From: Cumulibacter sp047975195
GTDB lineage: Bacteria; Actinomycetota; Actinomycetes; Mycobacteriales; Antricoccaceae
NCBI GenBank assembly: GCA_047975195.1
Contig: JBKEDB010000042.1
Span: forward strand, 1 to 64,000
Direction: 5' to 3'
Length of the DNA stretch: 64,000 nt
The position numbers were made by a program, and so were the translations under genes. Shown here in pieces: positions 17,417-26,088 of the stretch. The notes under the pieces were generated by a model that made no database searches, was not told the origin of the DNA, and saw nothing but the letters and a program-made list of their open reading frames with translations. Positions within the stretch are counted from its first letter, which is position 1, and the number at the start of each line of letters is the position of its first letter.

Positions 17417-19684
17417 TTGGTGAGTGAGCAGCCGAGCACGTCAGATTCGAACAGGCCGCAGGACGCGACGAACACCGGCGCCGAATCAGGTACGTCGCGT
17501 CAGTTACCGCCCGATCCGTGGCTGGATTCGCCCGAACCCGGAGTGCCCGAGCAATCGACTCCAGTTCCCGTCCGTAATTGGCTTCCGCCGCAGGTGAATC
17601 AGCAAGATATTCCAGACCCGTGGACCCCGAAGGTGCCACCGCCGCCGGCGCAGATGCCGAATGTCGCGCCCAGTAATGGTCCTGGGCACTGGGCGCACCA
17701 GCAGGTGCCGCCGCCGCGCGATCCCGCGCCGATGCCACGCGCTGTCTCGGATGCCGTGCCGTCGCAGTTCGTCTCGTCGCCGGAGTCCGGTGGCCCCCAG
17801 ATGCGGCAGCCACATGCGCAGACTGGTCCGCTACCCAGCGGAATGCCCGACACCCAATCGCCGGTTCAACACCCCGGCGCTACACCCGCAGGTCAGACGC
17901 CGGCTCGACAGTCCGGTGCCCAGCCGTACGCGCAGCGGGCAAATTACGGTGCGGGCGCGCCGTACGAGATCCCGCGGCTGCCACGTGCGGACGACTCGAC
18001 AGAGCCCGACAGCCACGCTCGCGAGAGCCAACAGCAGTCGTATTCGCAGGACACCGGGGGTGCAGCTAGGTCGCAGAACATTCAGGCATCACGGCCGGGA
18101 GCAAGCGAGGCGCGGCACGATCAGGACCGCCAAGACTCATCGCCTGCAGGTCTCGAACACGAGCAAGGCGCACCCGGTCGGCATGCCGTGCCGACCGGTG
18201 AGCCAGCGCCGATAGCGCTCGATGGCATCTCCAGTAATGAATCGTCGCGACCTGCGGTCGGCGACGTGACACCTGCGGCGGGTAGCCCGATGTCGGCTGA
18301 TCTGGCCCACGGGCCGCAGCCACCGGCGCAGTCGGTACCCGAACAGCCGGCTCACGATCAGCTGCCGCAGGAACAGCCGGCTCAAGATCAGCAGCCGCAG
18401 GAACAACCACCACCGGGACCCCCGGCGCCGGGGCAGCCCGCGTGGGAGCAATCGGCGCAGGGGTCAGCGATGTACGAACCCGCGACTCCCGAGCGGACGC
18501 AGGCGTGGCACCAGACCTCGCCGCCCGGCAACGCGGTACCCGGCGAGCACGGTCGCGCATTTGCGCCCGATTCCCCCGGTGCAGGTGCTGATCTGCGAAC
18601 AGTCGCGCAACTCGGTGGACCTGTGTCGCAGCAGGGGCCCACTGTTCAGTCGGGTGCGCGCGCCGCAGCGCAGACTCCGCAGTCGGGCGCGTTCGCCGTT
18701 CCGGCGGAGGTGAATGTTGCTGCCATGCCAGCCCAGTTGCAAGGGCAGCAGGCGCCGAACTCGATCATGCCGATCGACTTCAACCATGCCGCGCTCGTTC
18801 GCGAGAGCAAGCCCGCGCCGGCCGGCGGATGGCGACGGGTGCTGTACAAGGCGTCTTTCGGCGGGATCAACCTGGGCGCCTCAAAAGAGGAGACCGCGCG
18901 CAACGTCCTGCTCGACCGTGTCCGCGCTCCCATCCATGGCTGCCACAAGATCGCGGTCGTCAGCCTCAAGGGCGGCATTGGCAAGACGACGACGACGTCA
19001 TGCCTGGGACTCACGCTCGCGCAGTACCGCGGCGACCGGGTAGTTGCGCTCGATGCCAACCCCGATGCGGGCACCCTGGCCGAGCGGCTCACCGGTATCA
19101 CCGACGTATCCGTGCGCACCATGCTCGATCACCTGGACGAGATCTCGTCCTTTACCGATATTTCCCGCTACATGTCGCTGGCCGGGCGGTTGCAGGTGCT
19201 CGCCTCCGACCAGGACGCCGAGATCAGCGAGGCGTTCGACGAGCGGCAGTACACCGAAGTCACGGACCTCCTTTCCCGGTACTACAACGTCGTACTTACC
19301 GACTCCGGCACCGGAATGCTGCATTCCGCGATGAAAGGCACCTTGGAGCAGGCCAACTCGCTGGTGGTCGTGGGCGCTCCGAGCGTCGACGGTTCCTCGC
19401 GCGCGTCAAAAACCCTGGACTGGCTCGTTGCCCACGGTTACGGCCACCTCGTGTCGCAGTCGGTCGCCGTCATCGCCTCGGTCCGGGAGAAATCCGACAC
19501 GGTCGATATGGAGGTGCTGCGGCGGCATTTCGAGTCGCGGTGCCGCGCGGTCGTCGAGATCCCGTTCGACCCACACCTGGTCGTGGGTGGACGCATCGAC
19601 ACCTCCCGACTCAAATCGGAAACGGAGCAGGCGTTTGTCGAACTCGCGGCCACCGTCGCCGATGGCTTCCACGGCGCTCGCTAG
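17417..19684 (+). CDS. EspI-like MinD/ParA ATPase with long Pro/Gln-rich N-terminus
   Basis: A 755-residue protein. Residues 1 to about 465 are low complexity (Pro, Gln, Ala, Ser; EQPAHDQLPQEQPAQDQQ). Residues 508-755 form a MinD/ParA ATPase: deviant Walker A VSLKGGIGKTTTT (515-527), LDANPDAGTLAERL, and LTDSGTGM in the Walker B region. The linker GGWRRVLYKASFGGINLGAS and the whole ATPase domain resemble mycobacterial EspI (Rv3876) as I recall it, which is linked to ESX-1. No ESX gene is present here; instead it is divergent from the Hsp70-dynamin operon. Start: TTG at 17417 lies 9 bases from GGGAGGA; GTG at 17420 is the alternative. Confidence 0.87.
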   Translation: MVSEQPSTSDSNRPQDATNTGAESGTSRQLPPDPWLDSPEPGVPEQSTPVPVRNWLPPQVNQQDIPDPWTPKVPPPPAQMPNVAPSNGPGHWAHQQVPPPRDPAPMPRAVSDAVPSQFVSSPESGGPQMRQPHAQTGPLPSGMPDTQSPVQHPGATPAGQTPARQSGAQPYAQRANYGAGAPYEIPRLPRADDSTEPDSHARESQQQSYSQDTGGAARSQNIQASRPGASEARHDQDRQDSSPAGLEHEQGAPGRHAVPTGEPAPIALDGISSNESSRPAVGDVTPAAGSPMSADLAHGPQPPAQSVPEQPAHDQLPQEQPAQDQQPQEQPPPGPPAPGQPAWEQSAQGSAMYEPATPERTQAWHQTSPPGNAVPGEHGRAFAPDSPGAGADLRTVAQLGGPVSQQGPTVQSGARAAAQTPQSGAFAVPAEVNVAAMPAQLQGQQAPNSIMPIDFNHAALVRESKPAPAGGWRRVLYKASFGGINLGASKEETARNVLLDRVRAPIHGCHKIAVVSLKGGIGKTTTTSCLGLTLAQYRGDRVVALDANPDAGTLAERLTGITDVSVRTMLDHLDEISSFTDISRYMSLAGRLQVLASDQDAEISEAFDERQYTEVTDLLSRYYNVVLTDSGTGMLHSAMKGTLEQANSLVVVGAPSVDGSSRASKTLDWLVAHGYGHLVSQSVAVIASVREKSDTVDMEVLRRHFESRCRAVVEIPFDPHLVVGGRIDTSRLKSETEQAFVELAATVADGFHGAR

Positions 19685-19775
19685 CCAGTTTGTCGTGCAG
19701 CCCAGTGCGTGAATTCGGCGCTGACGAGTTCGTTCGCTAGGATAAGTTCTTTAGCGATCCATGATTCGGTGATTT

Positions 19776-21332
19776 GTGCTTTCGTCATTCGCGCGACCGG
19801 CTGTTCGACGTACCCAGAACGTCCGCACCATCATCGCCGTCCTGAGTTTCTGTGGTCTAGCGATCTCCCTGCAGCAGACCTCGCTCGTCCCGGCACTGGC
19901 TGATCTACACCACACGCTGGATACCACCCCCGAGAACGCGTCCTGGGTAGTGACGGTGACGCTGTTGACCAGCGCGGTGAGCATGCCGATCATTTCGCGG
20001 CTGGCCGATATGTTCGGCAAGCGCAAGATGCTGGTGCTGAGCCTGGCGTTCGTCACGATCGGTTCGATTGTGGGTGCCATCGGTGGATCGTTGTTCATGG
20101 TGTTGCTCGGCCGTGGCTTGCAGGGCTTGAGTTTCGCGATCGTGCCAGTTGGCATCAGTGTGATGCGCGATCTGTTGCCCAAAGAACGAATTGGTGCCGC
20201 GGTCGGCATGATGAGCGCGACGATGGGAATCGGCGGCGCAATCGGACCGCCGCTGGGTGGGTTCGTGTACAGCAACCTCGGGCTGAACATGGTGTTCGTG
20301 CTCAGCGCGGTTGTGGGTGTCATATTGCTGGTGCTGATCCTGCTGGTGGTGGAGGAGTCCACGATTCGGTCGCCCGGACGGGTTGATTACGTTGGGTCGC
20401 TGTTGCTGTCGGCTGCCATGCTTGCGCTGCTGCTAGCGATTTCGAAGGGGTCGACCTGGGGCTGGGGCAGCGGCGTGACCATCGGGCTGTTCGTTGCATC
20501 CGCAGTGATTCTCGTCGGCTGGATCCCATTCGAGTTGCGTCGCACCGACCCGTTGGTTGACTTGCGCACGATGTCGCGACGCCCGGTCATGCTGACGAAT
20601 ATCGCCACCGTGCTGATCGGTTTCAGCATGTTCGGGCAGATGCTCGGCGCGATGCAGATGCTCACGCTGCCCGAAGGGCCCGGTGCCGGCTTTGGGGTGT
20701 CCCCTGCGCAGGCGGGGTTGTTCCTGCTGCCGTCGGGCGTGCTGATGGTCGCGCTCGCGCCGGTCTCGGCGATCATCTCGCACCGTCGTGGTGCGAAGGT
20801 CACGCTGATCACCGGTGGGCTGTTGATCGCAGTGGGTTATCTGCTGATGGTCTTCACAGGTCGCTCGCTGGTGTTGTTGCTGATCGCGATCTGCCTGAGT
20901 AGTTCGGGTGTCGCGCTGGCGTACGCCGCTCTGCCAACGCTGATCATGCGCGCCGTGCCCGTCACCGAAACGGCGTCCGCGAACGGTCTGAACGCATTGC
21001 TGCGCAGTGTCGGGACGTCGTGCTCGTCCGCGGTGGTCGCGATGATTCTGGCCGCCGAGGTGATTGAGGTGGATGGTACTGAGGTACCCACCGACCACGC
21101 GTTCCGGCTCATCTTCGCCGCGTCGATGTTCGCGGCTATCGCCGGGACCCTCGTCGCCTTCGCGCTTCCCAAGCACCGCGCTGACCTCAGCGATGAAGCG
21201 GCGTTTACGGAGGTCGAGGACCCGGGTGCCGAGTTCGACGCGCCCCAGACGGCTGCCGAGCGTGTGGAGCTCGCCCATCGCCACGACGGCTCGGATGAGG
21301 CGCTAGCGGACCGACCTGCCGGCAAGGCCTAG
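19776..21332 (+). CDS. MFS drug exporter, DHA2 (14-helix) type
   Basis: A 518-residue major facilitator with about 14 hydrophobic segments, typical of the DHA2/EmrB-QacA group that extrudes drugs or metabolites with protons. Seen are SWVVTVTLLTSAVSMPIISRLADMFGKRK (motif A, about residues 52-80, ending in DMFGKRK), GRGLQGLSFAI (motif B region) and MGIGGAIGPPLGGFV (motif C, antiporter signature). The C-terminus is a hydrophilic acidic tail of about 60 residues. The start is the GTG at 19776, without a strong ribosome binding site. It is convergent with the HxlR regulator; substrate unknown. Confidence 0.88.
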   Translation: MLSSFARPAVRRTQNVRTIIAVLSFCGLAISLQQTSLVPALADLHHTLDTTPENASWVVTVTLLTSAVSMPIISRLADMFGKRKMLVLSLAFVTIGSIVGAIGGSLFMVLLGRGLQGLSFAIVPVGISVMRDLLPKERIGAAVGMMSATMGIGGAIGPPLGGFVYSNLGLNMVFVLSAVVGVILLVLILLVVEESTIRSPGRVDYVGSLLLSAAMLALLLAISKGSTWGWGSGVTIGLFVASAVILVGWIPFELRRTDPLVDLRTMSRRPVMLTNIATVLIGFSMFGQMLGAMQMLTLPEGPGAGFGVSPAQAGLFLLPSGVLMVALAPVSAIISHRRGAKVTLITGGLLIAVGYLLMVFTGRSLVLLLIAICLSSSGVALAYAALPTLIMRAVPVTETASANGLNALLRSVGTSCSSAVVAMILAAEVIEVDGTEVPTDHAFRLIFAASMFAAIAGTLVAFALPKHRADLSDEAAFTEVEDPGAEFDAPQTAAERVELAHRHDGSDEALADRPAGKA

Positions 21333-21471
21333 ATCTGCCAACTGGGCAGACTTTCGCTCGCGGATGGGCATGCGACTGCCGGCGGTCCGGGCGGGGAAGT
21401 GGTGTACCGATTGACTGGCGCCGAAGCCGCAGTCGCCGATGTCTGTGCCGGCGCATGACGGCCGTGATGCG

Positions 21472-21939
21472 TTAACGCGCGAGTTCGGCGTCTGGGGCGC
21501 GTTCGGCGATCAGGTCGGCGGGGTGGTGCGCGGTTCCCTCGGCATCGGCGAACAATAACCGCGCAGGCACCCCGGTCCGTGCATCGACGAACAACGGCGA
21601 ATGGCTGTCCGGGCGCGCCAGATACTTCCGACCCCAATCGGCGAGCGATGCGATCACGATGCTCAGTGCTCGGCCCGACTCGGTCAATACGTACTCGTCA
21701 CGCGTCCGCGCTCCTGGCGCCTGATAGGTGCGCCGCTCCATCAGACCCTCAGCAACGACGTGGCGGAGCCGTTTGGTCAAGATGTTGGGCGCGATTCCTA
21801 GCGCGTCACGAAACTGTCCGAAGCGCGTTGCCTTGGCGATGAGTGCCTCGCGAACAATCAACACTGTCCACGGGTCATTGAGCACGGTCAATGCCCGAGC
21901 GACCGAACATTCCGAGGACTTTCCCAGCACCTTACTCAT
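21472..21939 (-). CDS. HxlR family transcriptional regulator
   Basis: A 155-residue winged-helix regulator: CSVARALTVLNDPWTVLIVREAL (11-33), RFGQFRDALGIAPNILTKRLRHVVAEGLMERR (recognition helix) and YVLTESGRAL (wing). HxlR proteins bind as dimers and several (YodB, HypR, QorR) sense electrophiles through a conserved N-terminal Cys; Cys11 is at that position here. After the HTH there is an extra 45-residue C-terminal segment. Start taken at the ATG at 21939; an in-frame ATG at 21969 would add ten residues. It is divergent from the DsbA-like gene with an 11-bp inverted repeat between them, and probably controls it. Confidence 0.88.
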   Translation of the reverse strand: MSKVLGKSSECSVARALTVLNDPWTVLIVREALIAKATRFGQFRDALGIAPNILTKRLRHVVAEGLMERRTYQAPGARTRDEYVLTESGRALSIVIASLADWGRKYLARPDSHSPLFVDARTGVPARLLFADAEGTAHHPADLIAERAPDAELAR

Positions 21940-21954
21940 CGCCTCACGATACGA

Positions 21955-22008
21955 CGCTGACTTGCACAACGCTACGCAGGTTGCTACGTTGCACTCGGCA
22001 AGTCAGCG
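21955..22008. promoter_or_regulatory. Operator candidate between HxlR and DsbA-like genes
   Basis: CGCTGACTTGC (21955-21965) is repeated in perfect inverse orientation as GCAAGTCAGCG (21998-22008). Between them lie two direct copies of GCTACG and related GTTGC words. The 33-base centre-to-centre-type layout leaves room for two dimers covering both divergent promoters. Confidence 0.6.
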
Positions 22009-22025
22009 ACCGACGGGACACAACT

Positions 22026-22763
22026 ATGACGTCCGATCTCCGCTTCTACTTCGATCCCGTCTGCCCGTTCGCATGGATGACCAGCAAATGGGTGCGGCAG
22101 GTCATGAAACAGCGGGACTATCGCACGCAGTGGCGATTCATCTCCCTGCGCCAGGTCAATGCCGATGTCGACTACGGCGCTCACTTTCCCCGTGGGTACG
22201 AAGACGGACACACCGCGGGACTTCGCCTGCTGCGCGTGTGCCTTCACGTCCGCACGAAGGAAGGCAACGCCGCCGTCGAGGCGCTCTATGAGGCCCTTGG
22301 CAACAAGATCTTCGAATCGGCTCCGCTCTCGCAGAGCATCGCAGGCGGCGGCGATGAGCGCGGCACGATTGCCTTCGCCGAGGAGGCGTTGAGCGCGGTC
22401 GGGTTGGCGACGACGTACGCCGCCGCGATCGACGACGACTCGCTCGATCCGCTGATTCAGGTGGAGACTGACGAGGCGCTCGCTGCGGCCGGTAAGGATG
22501 TGGGCACCCCGATCATTCATGTCGACCCGCCGCATGGCGTCGCCTTCTTCGGACCGGTCATCAGTCGACTGCCCGCGGAGAATGAGGCCGCGCAACTGTG
22601 GGACCACGTGGTTGGGCTCGCGCGCTATCAGGGATTCGCCGAGTTGAAACGTAGTTTGCGCGAGCGGCCGCAGTTGCCCGCACTTGGCGTATCCGCCGGA
22701 GAAATCGGACCCACCGAAGATTGGTCCGGCGGCAGCCGCCGGACCAAGGACCAACGCGGCTGA
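22026..22763 (+). CDS. DsbA-like oxidoreductase of the mycothiol-dependent Rv2466c family
   Basis: A 245-residue thioredoxin-fold protein with an inserted helical domain. It follows Rv2466c, a mycothiol-dependent reductase, along its whole length: FYFDPVCPFAWMTSKWV (7-23), LYEALGNKIF, EDVGTPIIHV-like DVGTPIIHVDPPHGVAFFGPV and FAELKR near the end. In the family the active site is CPWC; here it is Cys13-Pro-Phe-Ala16, so the second Cys is missing, implying a monothiol mechanism. It is divergent from an HxlR regulator and followed by a haloalkane dehalogenase 65 bases downstream, suggesting a role in electrophile or xenobiotic handling. Confidence 0.86.
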   Translation: MTSDLRFYFDPVCPFAWMTSKWVRQVMKQRDYRTQWRFISLRQVNADVDYGAHFPRGYEDGHTAGLRLLRVCLHVRTKEGNAAVEALYEALGNKIFESAPLSQSIAGGGDERGTIAFAEEALSAVGLATTYAAAIDDDSLDPLIQVETDEALAAAGKDVGTPIIHVDPPHGVAFFGPVISRLPAENEAAQLWDHVVGLARYQGFAELKRSLRERPQLPALGVSAGEIGPTEDWSGGSRRTKDQRG

Positions 22764-22828
22764 CCGGAGACTGGCCGCTGGTCACCTCACTGACTAGGCC
22801 GCCGCAAGTCGTGTGGATTGGAATCGAA

Positions 22829-23710
22829 ATGCCGCTATCGCCACAGCCGCTAGACAAGCGATACACCGACGTTTTGGGTCGCCGGATGGCCTATGTCGAC
22901 GTAGGAACGGGTGATCCCATCGTGTTCCTGCACGGAAATCCGACGTCGTCCTACCTCTGGCGAAATGTGATTCCGCATGTGCAGGCCAACGCTCGATGCA
23001 TCGCGCCGGACTTGATCGGCATGGGCGACTCGGACAAACTCACCGACTCGGGGCCGGACAGCTATCGTTTCGTCGAGCACCGGCGCTACCTCGATGCGCT
23101 ACTTCGACAACTCGGCGTCACCGAGCGGGTCACGCTCGTCGTCCATGACTGGGGCTCCGCACTCGGGTTCGACTGGGCTAACCGCACCCGCGAGTCCGTA
23201 CTCGGTATCGCCTATATGGAGGCCATCGTTCGTGAGGTGACCTGGGATGAGTGGCCCGAAGCCGCACGCGGCATCTTTCAGGGGTTCCGATCCGATGCTG
23301 GGGAGAAACTCATCCTCGAGAAGAACATCTTCGTTGAGCGCGTGCTGCCATCCTCGATCCTGCGGACGCTGACCGAGGACGAAATGGCCATCTATCGAGC
23401 TCCGTTCGCGGAACCAGGCGAGGGTCGGCGTCCCACGTTGACCTGGCCGAGGCAGATCCCCATCGAGGGACAGCCGGAAGACGTCTGCGACATTGTTAAC
23501 GACTACAGCCTGTGGCTCTCGAGCAGTACCATCCCGAAACTGTTCGTCAACGCCGACCCCGGCTCGATCCTTACCGGAGCGCAACGCGAATTCGCCCGCG
23601 CGTGGCCGAATCAGCGCGAGGTTACGGTCGCAGGCGACCATTTCATCCAAGAGGACTCGCCCGACGAGATCGGGCAGGCGTTGTCGGATTGGCACAGTTC
23701 CATATCCTGA
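22829..23710 (+). CDS. Haloalkane dehalogenase, subfamily II
   Basis: An alpha/beta hydrolase of 293 residues that closely follows DhaA/LinB-type enzymes, which hydrolyse carbon-halogen bonds. Seen: halide-binding Asn37 in HGNPTSSYLWR (35-45), nucleophile Asp107 with Trp108 in VVHDWGSALG (104-113), catalytic acid Glu131 in YMEAIVREVTWDEWPE, and catalytic His271 in GDHFIQED. The Glu after strand beta-6 places it in subfamily II. Start taken at the ATG at 22829, which gives the normal family length; an upstream GTG would add 36 unrelated residues. Natural substrate is unknown, as for most chromosomal members. Confidence 0.93.
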   Translation: MPLSPQPLDKRYTDVLGRRMAYVDVGTGDPIVFLHGNPTSSYLWRNVIPHVQANARCIAPDLIGMGDSDKLTDSGPDSYRFVEHRRYLDALLRQLGVTERVTLVVHDWGSALGFDWANRTRESVLGIAYMEAIVREVTWDEWPEAARGIFQGFRSDAGEKLILEKNIFVERVLPSSILRTLTEDEMAIYRAPFAEPGEGRRPTLTWPRQIPIEGQPEDVCDIVNDYSLWLSSSTIPKLFVNADPGSILTGAQREFARAWPNQREVTVAGDHFIQEDSPDEIGQALSDWHSSIS

Positions 23711-23858
23711 CCGAAGCGTCGTTCGTCTATCCGCCGTGCGGCATCCGGCGAGATGCCCCCGGTGCAGGTATCGTGCGTGAGGTTTCAGTGAGTGGCTCGG
23801 AACCTTGTTGCGGCGTTGCACGCTGCAGTGATGACCACATCTATCGGAGGTGACGGAA

Positions 23859-24203
23859 ATGGGCAAGTTCAACCAGATTCTGCGTAAGGCGCAGCAGTTT
23901 GCCGAGAAGAATCCCGACAAGATTTCGAAGGTCGCCGACAAGGCCGGCTCGTTCGTCAACAAGCAGACCAAAGGTAAGTACGCCGACAAGGTGGACGGCG
24001 TACTGAACAAGGTGGACTCGTTCACCGGCAATGAGCGCGATCGCGGCCCCCAGCCCGGCGCGGCTGGAACGGGTTCCGCAGCGGGCAGCGCTGACGGCCC
24101 TCGCGCCGACGGGCCAAGCGCGGGGCCGGACGGCGGTTGGCAGGTCGATCGTGAATCCGACAACGGTGACGGTTCGCGCGACGGTCGAGGCACTCCGGCG
24201 TAG
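23859..24203 (+). CDS. MT0933/Rv0909-type antitoxin-like protein
   Basis: A 114-residue protein whose first 57 residues match the small MT0933-type antitoxin family of actinobacteria: KFNQILRKAQQFAEKNPDKI, then KAGSFVNKQTKGKYADKVDGV. The remaining half is a Gly/Pro/Ala/Asp-rich low-complexity tail. GGAGGTG lies 7 bases before the ATG at 23859. Family members are labelled antitoxins because some sit beside toxins, but no toxin-like gene is adjacent here, so an unrelated role is possible. Confidence 0.8.
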   Translation: MGKFNQILRKAQQFAEKNPDKISKVADKAGSFVNKQTKGKYADKVDGVLNKVDSFTGNERDRGPQPGAAGTGSAAGSADGPRADGPSAGPDGGWQVDRESDNGDGSRDGRGTPA

Positions 24204-24310
24204 TCGCCTCGTACGTCGCGATTGAAGCACCTCGCCCGGTGCACTAGCCATCGTTGCTCGTGACGGATATGAATGGGGCAACCTAAAACGTCGGCTTGAA
24301 AGGTAATTGC

Positions 24311-25099
24311 ATGTCGGACGATCAACAGAAGGTCCTCACCGAGCGGCGCGGGTCGGTGCTCGTCATCACGCTGAACAACCCGGAGAGGTTGAACAGTTGG
24401 AGCGGCCCGATGGGCGCGCAATACTTCAAGGCGCTCGATGCTGCCGCTGCCGATCCCGAGATCCGCGCCGTCGTCCTGACCGGCGCGGGTAAGGGCTTCT
24501 GCGCCGGTGCCGATATGGGACACCTCGAAGAGGTCGGCGAGGCCGGTGAGACCGACGTCAATGCCGAGCGACCGATTACCTACCCGTTGTCATTTCCGAA
24601 GCCGCTGATCGTCGCGATCAACGGTGCAGCGGCCGGCATGGGTCTGGTGCAGTCGACGATGGGCGACGTCCGCTTCGCAGAGCCGGGCGTGAAAATGACG
24701 ACTGCGTTCGCCAAGCTGGGCCTGATCGCCGAGCACGGCGTGTCGTGGTTGCTGCCGCGGATCGTGGGGACCAGTCACGCGCTGGACCTGTTGATGTCCT
24801 CGCGGGTCATCACCAGCGACCGTGCGTACGAGATGGGGCTGGTGAACTTCATCTCGGCGCCGGGCAACGTCGTCGATGAGGCGGTCGCCTACGCACAGCA
24901 ACTCGCTGACAGCGTGTCGCCGCGGGCGATTGCCGTGATGAAGAAGCAGGTCTATGACCACTTCGATAAGGACTTCGCGGCATCGTTCGAGGAGTCGAAC
25001 ACGCTCATGAACGAAGCGATCGCGACAGGCGAGATCGTCGAAGGTGTGGCCGCGTTCAATGAACGGCGCGCACCGAAGTTCACCGGCCTCTCGGCCTAA
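24311..25099 (+). CDS. Enoyl-CoA hydratase/isomerase family protein
   Basis: A 262-residue crotonase-fold protein. Oxyanion-hole segments are GKGFCAGADMGHL (about 61-73) and AINGAAAGMGL (102-112). The usual hydratase Glu pair is not obvious: the region after the second segment reads FAKLGLIAEHGVSWLLPRIVG, the pattern of 2-hydratases with a single Glu, as in many actinobacterial paralogues. It likely acts on an acyl-CoA in beta-oxidation or a degradation route. GAAAGG precedes the ATG by 7 bases. It converges with a second crotonase gene, with a hairpin between them. Confidence 0.88.
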   Translation: MSDDQQKVLTERRGSVLVITLNNPERLNSWSGPMGAQYFKALDAAAADPEIRAVVLTGAGKGFCAGADMGHLEEVGEAGETDVNAERPITYPLSFPKPLIVAINGAAAGMGLVQSTMGDVRFAEPGVKMTTAFAKLGLIAEHGVSWLLPRIVGTSHALDLLMSSRVITSDRAYEMGLVNFISAPGNVVDEAVAYAQQLADSVSPRAIAVMKKQVYDHFDKDFAASFEESNTLMNEAIATGEIVEGVAAFNERRAPKFTGLSA

Positions 25100-25111
25100 T
25101 CTCGGGGCGTG

Positions 25112-25154
25112 GCACCGGCGGCCAGCAACGCGATCAGCGGCTGGTTGCCGGTGC
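25112..25154. terminator. Bidirectional hairpin between two crotonase genes
   Basis: GCACCGGC (25112-25119) pairs with GCCGGTGC (25147-25154); inner CCAGC and GCTGG extend the structure. It lies between two convergent stops 70 bases apart. Confidence 0.6.
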
Positions 25155-25169
25155 GGTGAACGGACTCGC

Positions 25170-25946
25170 CTATGTCCAGCGAGGTGCTCGCTTCTCCACG
25201 AATGCAGCAATCGCCTCTTTGCTGTCGGCACTGGCGAACGTCGTACACAGGGCCTCAATCTGATTTTCTACCGAGCGGCGGTAGTCGAGGTCGTTCTGTC
25301 GGACGAACGCGCTGCGCGCCAGGTTCATCAACTGTGGTGACTTCCCGGCCATCAGCCGCCCGAGGTCGAGTGCCTTCTCCAATAGTCGATCGCTGGGTAC
25401 GGCGTAGTTGATCAGGCCCATCCGCTCAGCTTCGGCGGCACTGATCGGCTCTCCGCCGACCAGCAGTTCGAATGCCTTGGCGCGACCGATGATCTGCGGC
25501 AGATGCGCATTATGGATCGCGGCGATAAAACCGACGTTGATCTCTGGATAACCAAGGGTGGCCTCCTGCGCGGCGACCACCATGTCGCACGTGATGGAAA
25601 GCGTGATCCCCGCCCCGCGGGCTGGCGCATTCACGGCCGCGATGGTCGGCTTGGAGAGGTGATACTGGACGTCCATGGTGCCGATATAGAGCTTGCGGAT
25701 GAATGCCCGCATGTCGAGCACGTCTGCGCTCAAGGCCCACTTGAGGTCCATCCCGCCGCAGAACACCTTCTCCACGCCGCTGGTCACGATGATCGCCCCG
25801 ACGCCTGGATCGGCATCCGCACGCCGATACGCATCGTGCAGCGCGTCGAGCATCCGATCGTCGAGGGCGTTGACCGGCGCTTTCTGCATCCGTAGCACCG
25901 CGACGCGGTCGATGATGTCGTAGCCGATCAGTTCGGTCTCGCTCAC
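25170..25946 (-). CDS. Enoyl-CoA hydratase/isomerase family protein
   Basis: A 258-residue crotonase-family protein distinct from its convergent neighbour. Oxyanion-hole loops are VEKVFCGGMDLKW (about 58-70) and AVNAPARGAGITLSITCDMVVAA (103-125); the active-site helix begins ATLGYPEINVGFIAA. The Glu in PEINVG corresponds to one catalytic Glu position. It resembles enoyl-CoA hydratase/isomerase proteins whose substrates are short or branched acyl-CoAs, but the precise reaction cannot be read. It is divergent from the aminotransferase with 154 bases between them. Confidence 0.87.
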   Translation of the reverse strand: MSETELIGYDIIDRVAVLRMQKAPVNALDDRMLDALHDAYRRADADPGVGAIIVTSGVEKVFCGGMDLKWALSADVLDMRAFIRKLYIGTMDVQYHLSKPTIAAVNAPARGAGITLSITCDMVVAAQEATLGYPEINVGFIAAIHNAHLPQIIGRAKAFELLVGGEPISAAEAERMGLINYAVPSDRLLEKALDLGRLMAGKSPQLMNLARSAFVRQNDLDYRRSVENQIEALCTTFASADSKEAIAAFVEKRAPRWT

Positions 25947-26088
25947 TGTGTCGGTCTCGCTCTCGTATGGATCTGGGTTGGCAGCGGCTAAACGCTATCG
26001 GGTGCGACGTCCGTTGTGCCGGGGGCGGGTGGGTCGGACCGCGAAACTAATGTATGGTGCCCCCGAATAGCGGCGATGGTCCGCGCCG

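Noticed and set aside
17417..19684. Part of an ESX (type VII) secretion locus
   Set aside because: Only the EspI-like ATPase is present; no EccB, EccC, EccD, EsxA/B or PE/PPE gene is in the window.
21372..21436. Long-range inverted repeat GCGACTGC/GCAGTCGC as terminator between the MFS and HxlR genes
   Set aside because: The arms are only 8 bp with a 49-base loop, too weak to support a terminator.
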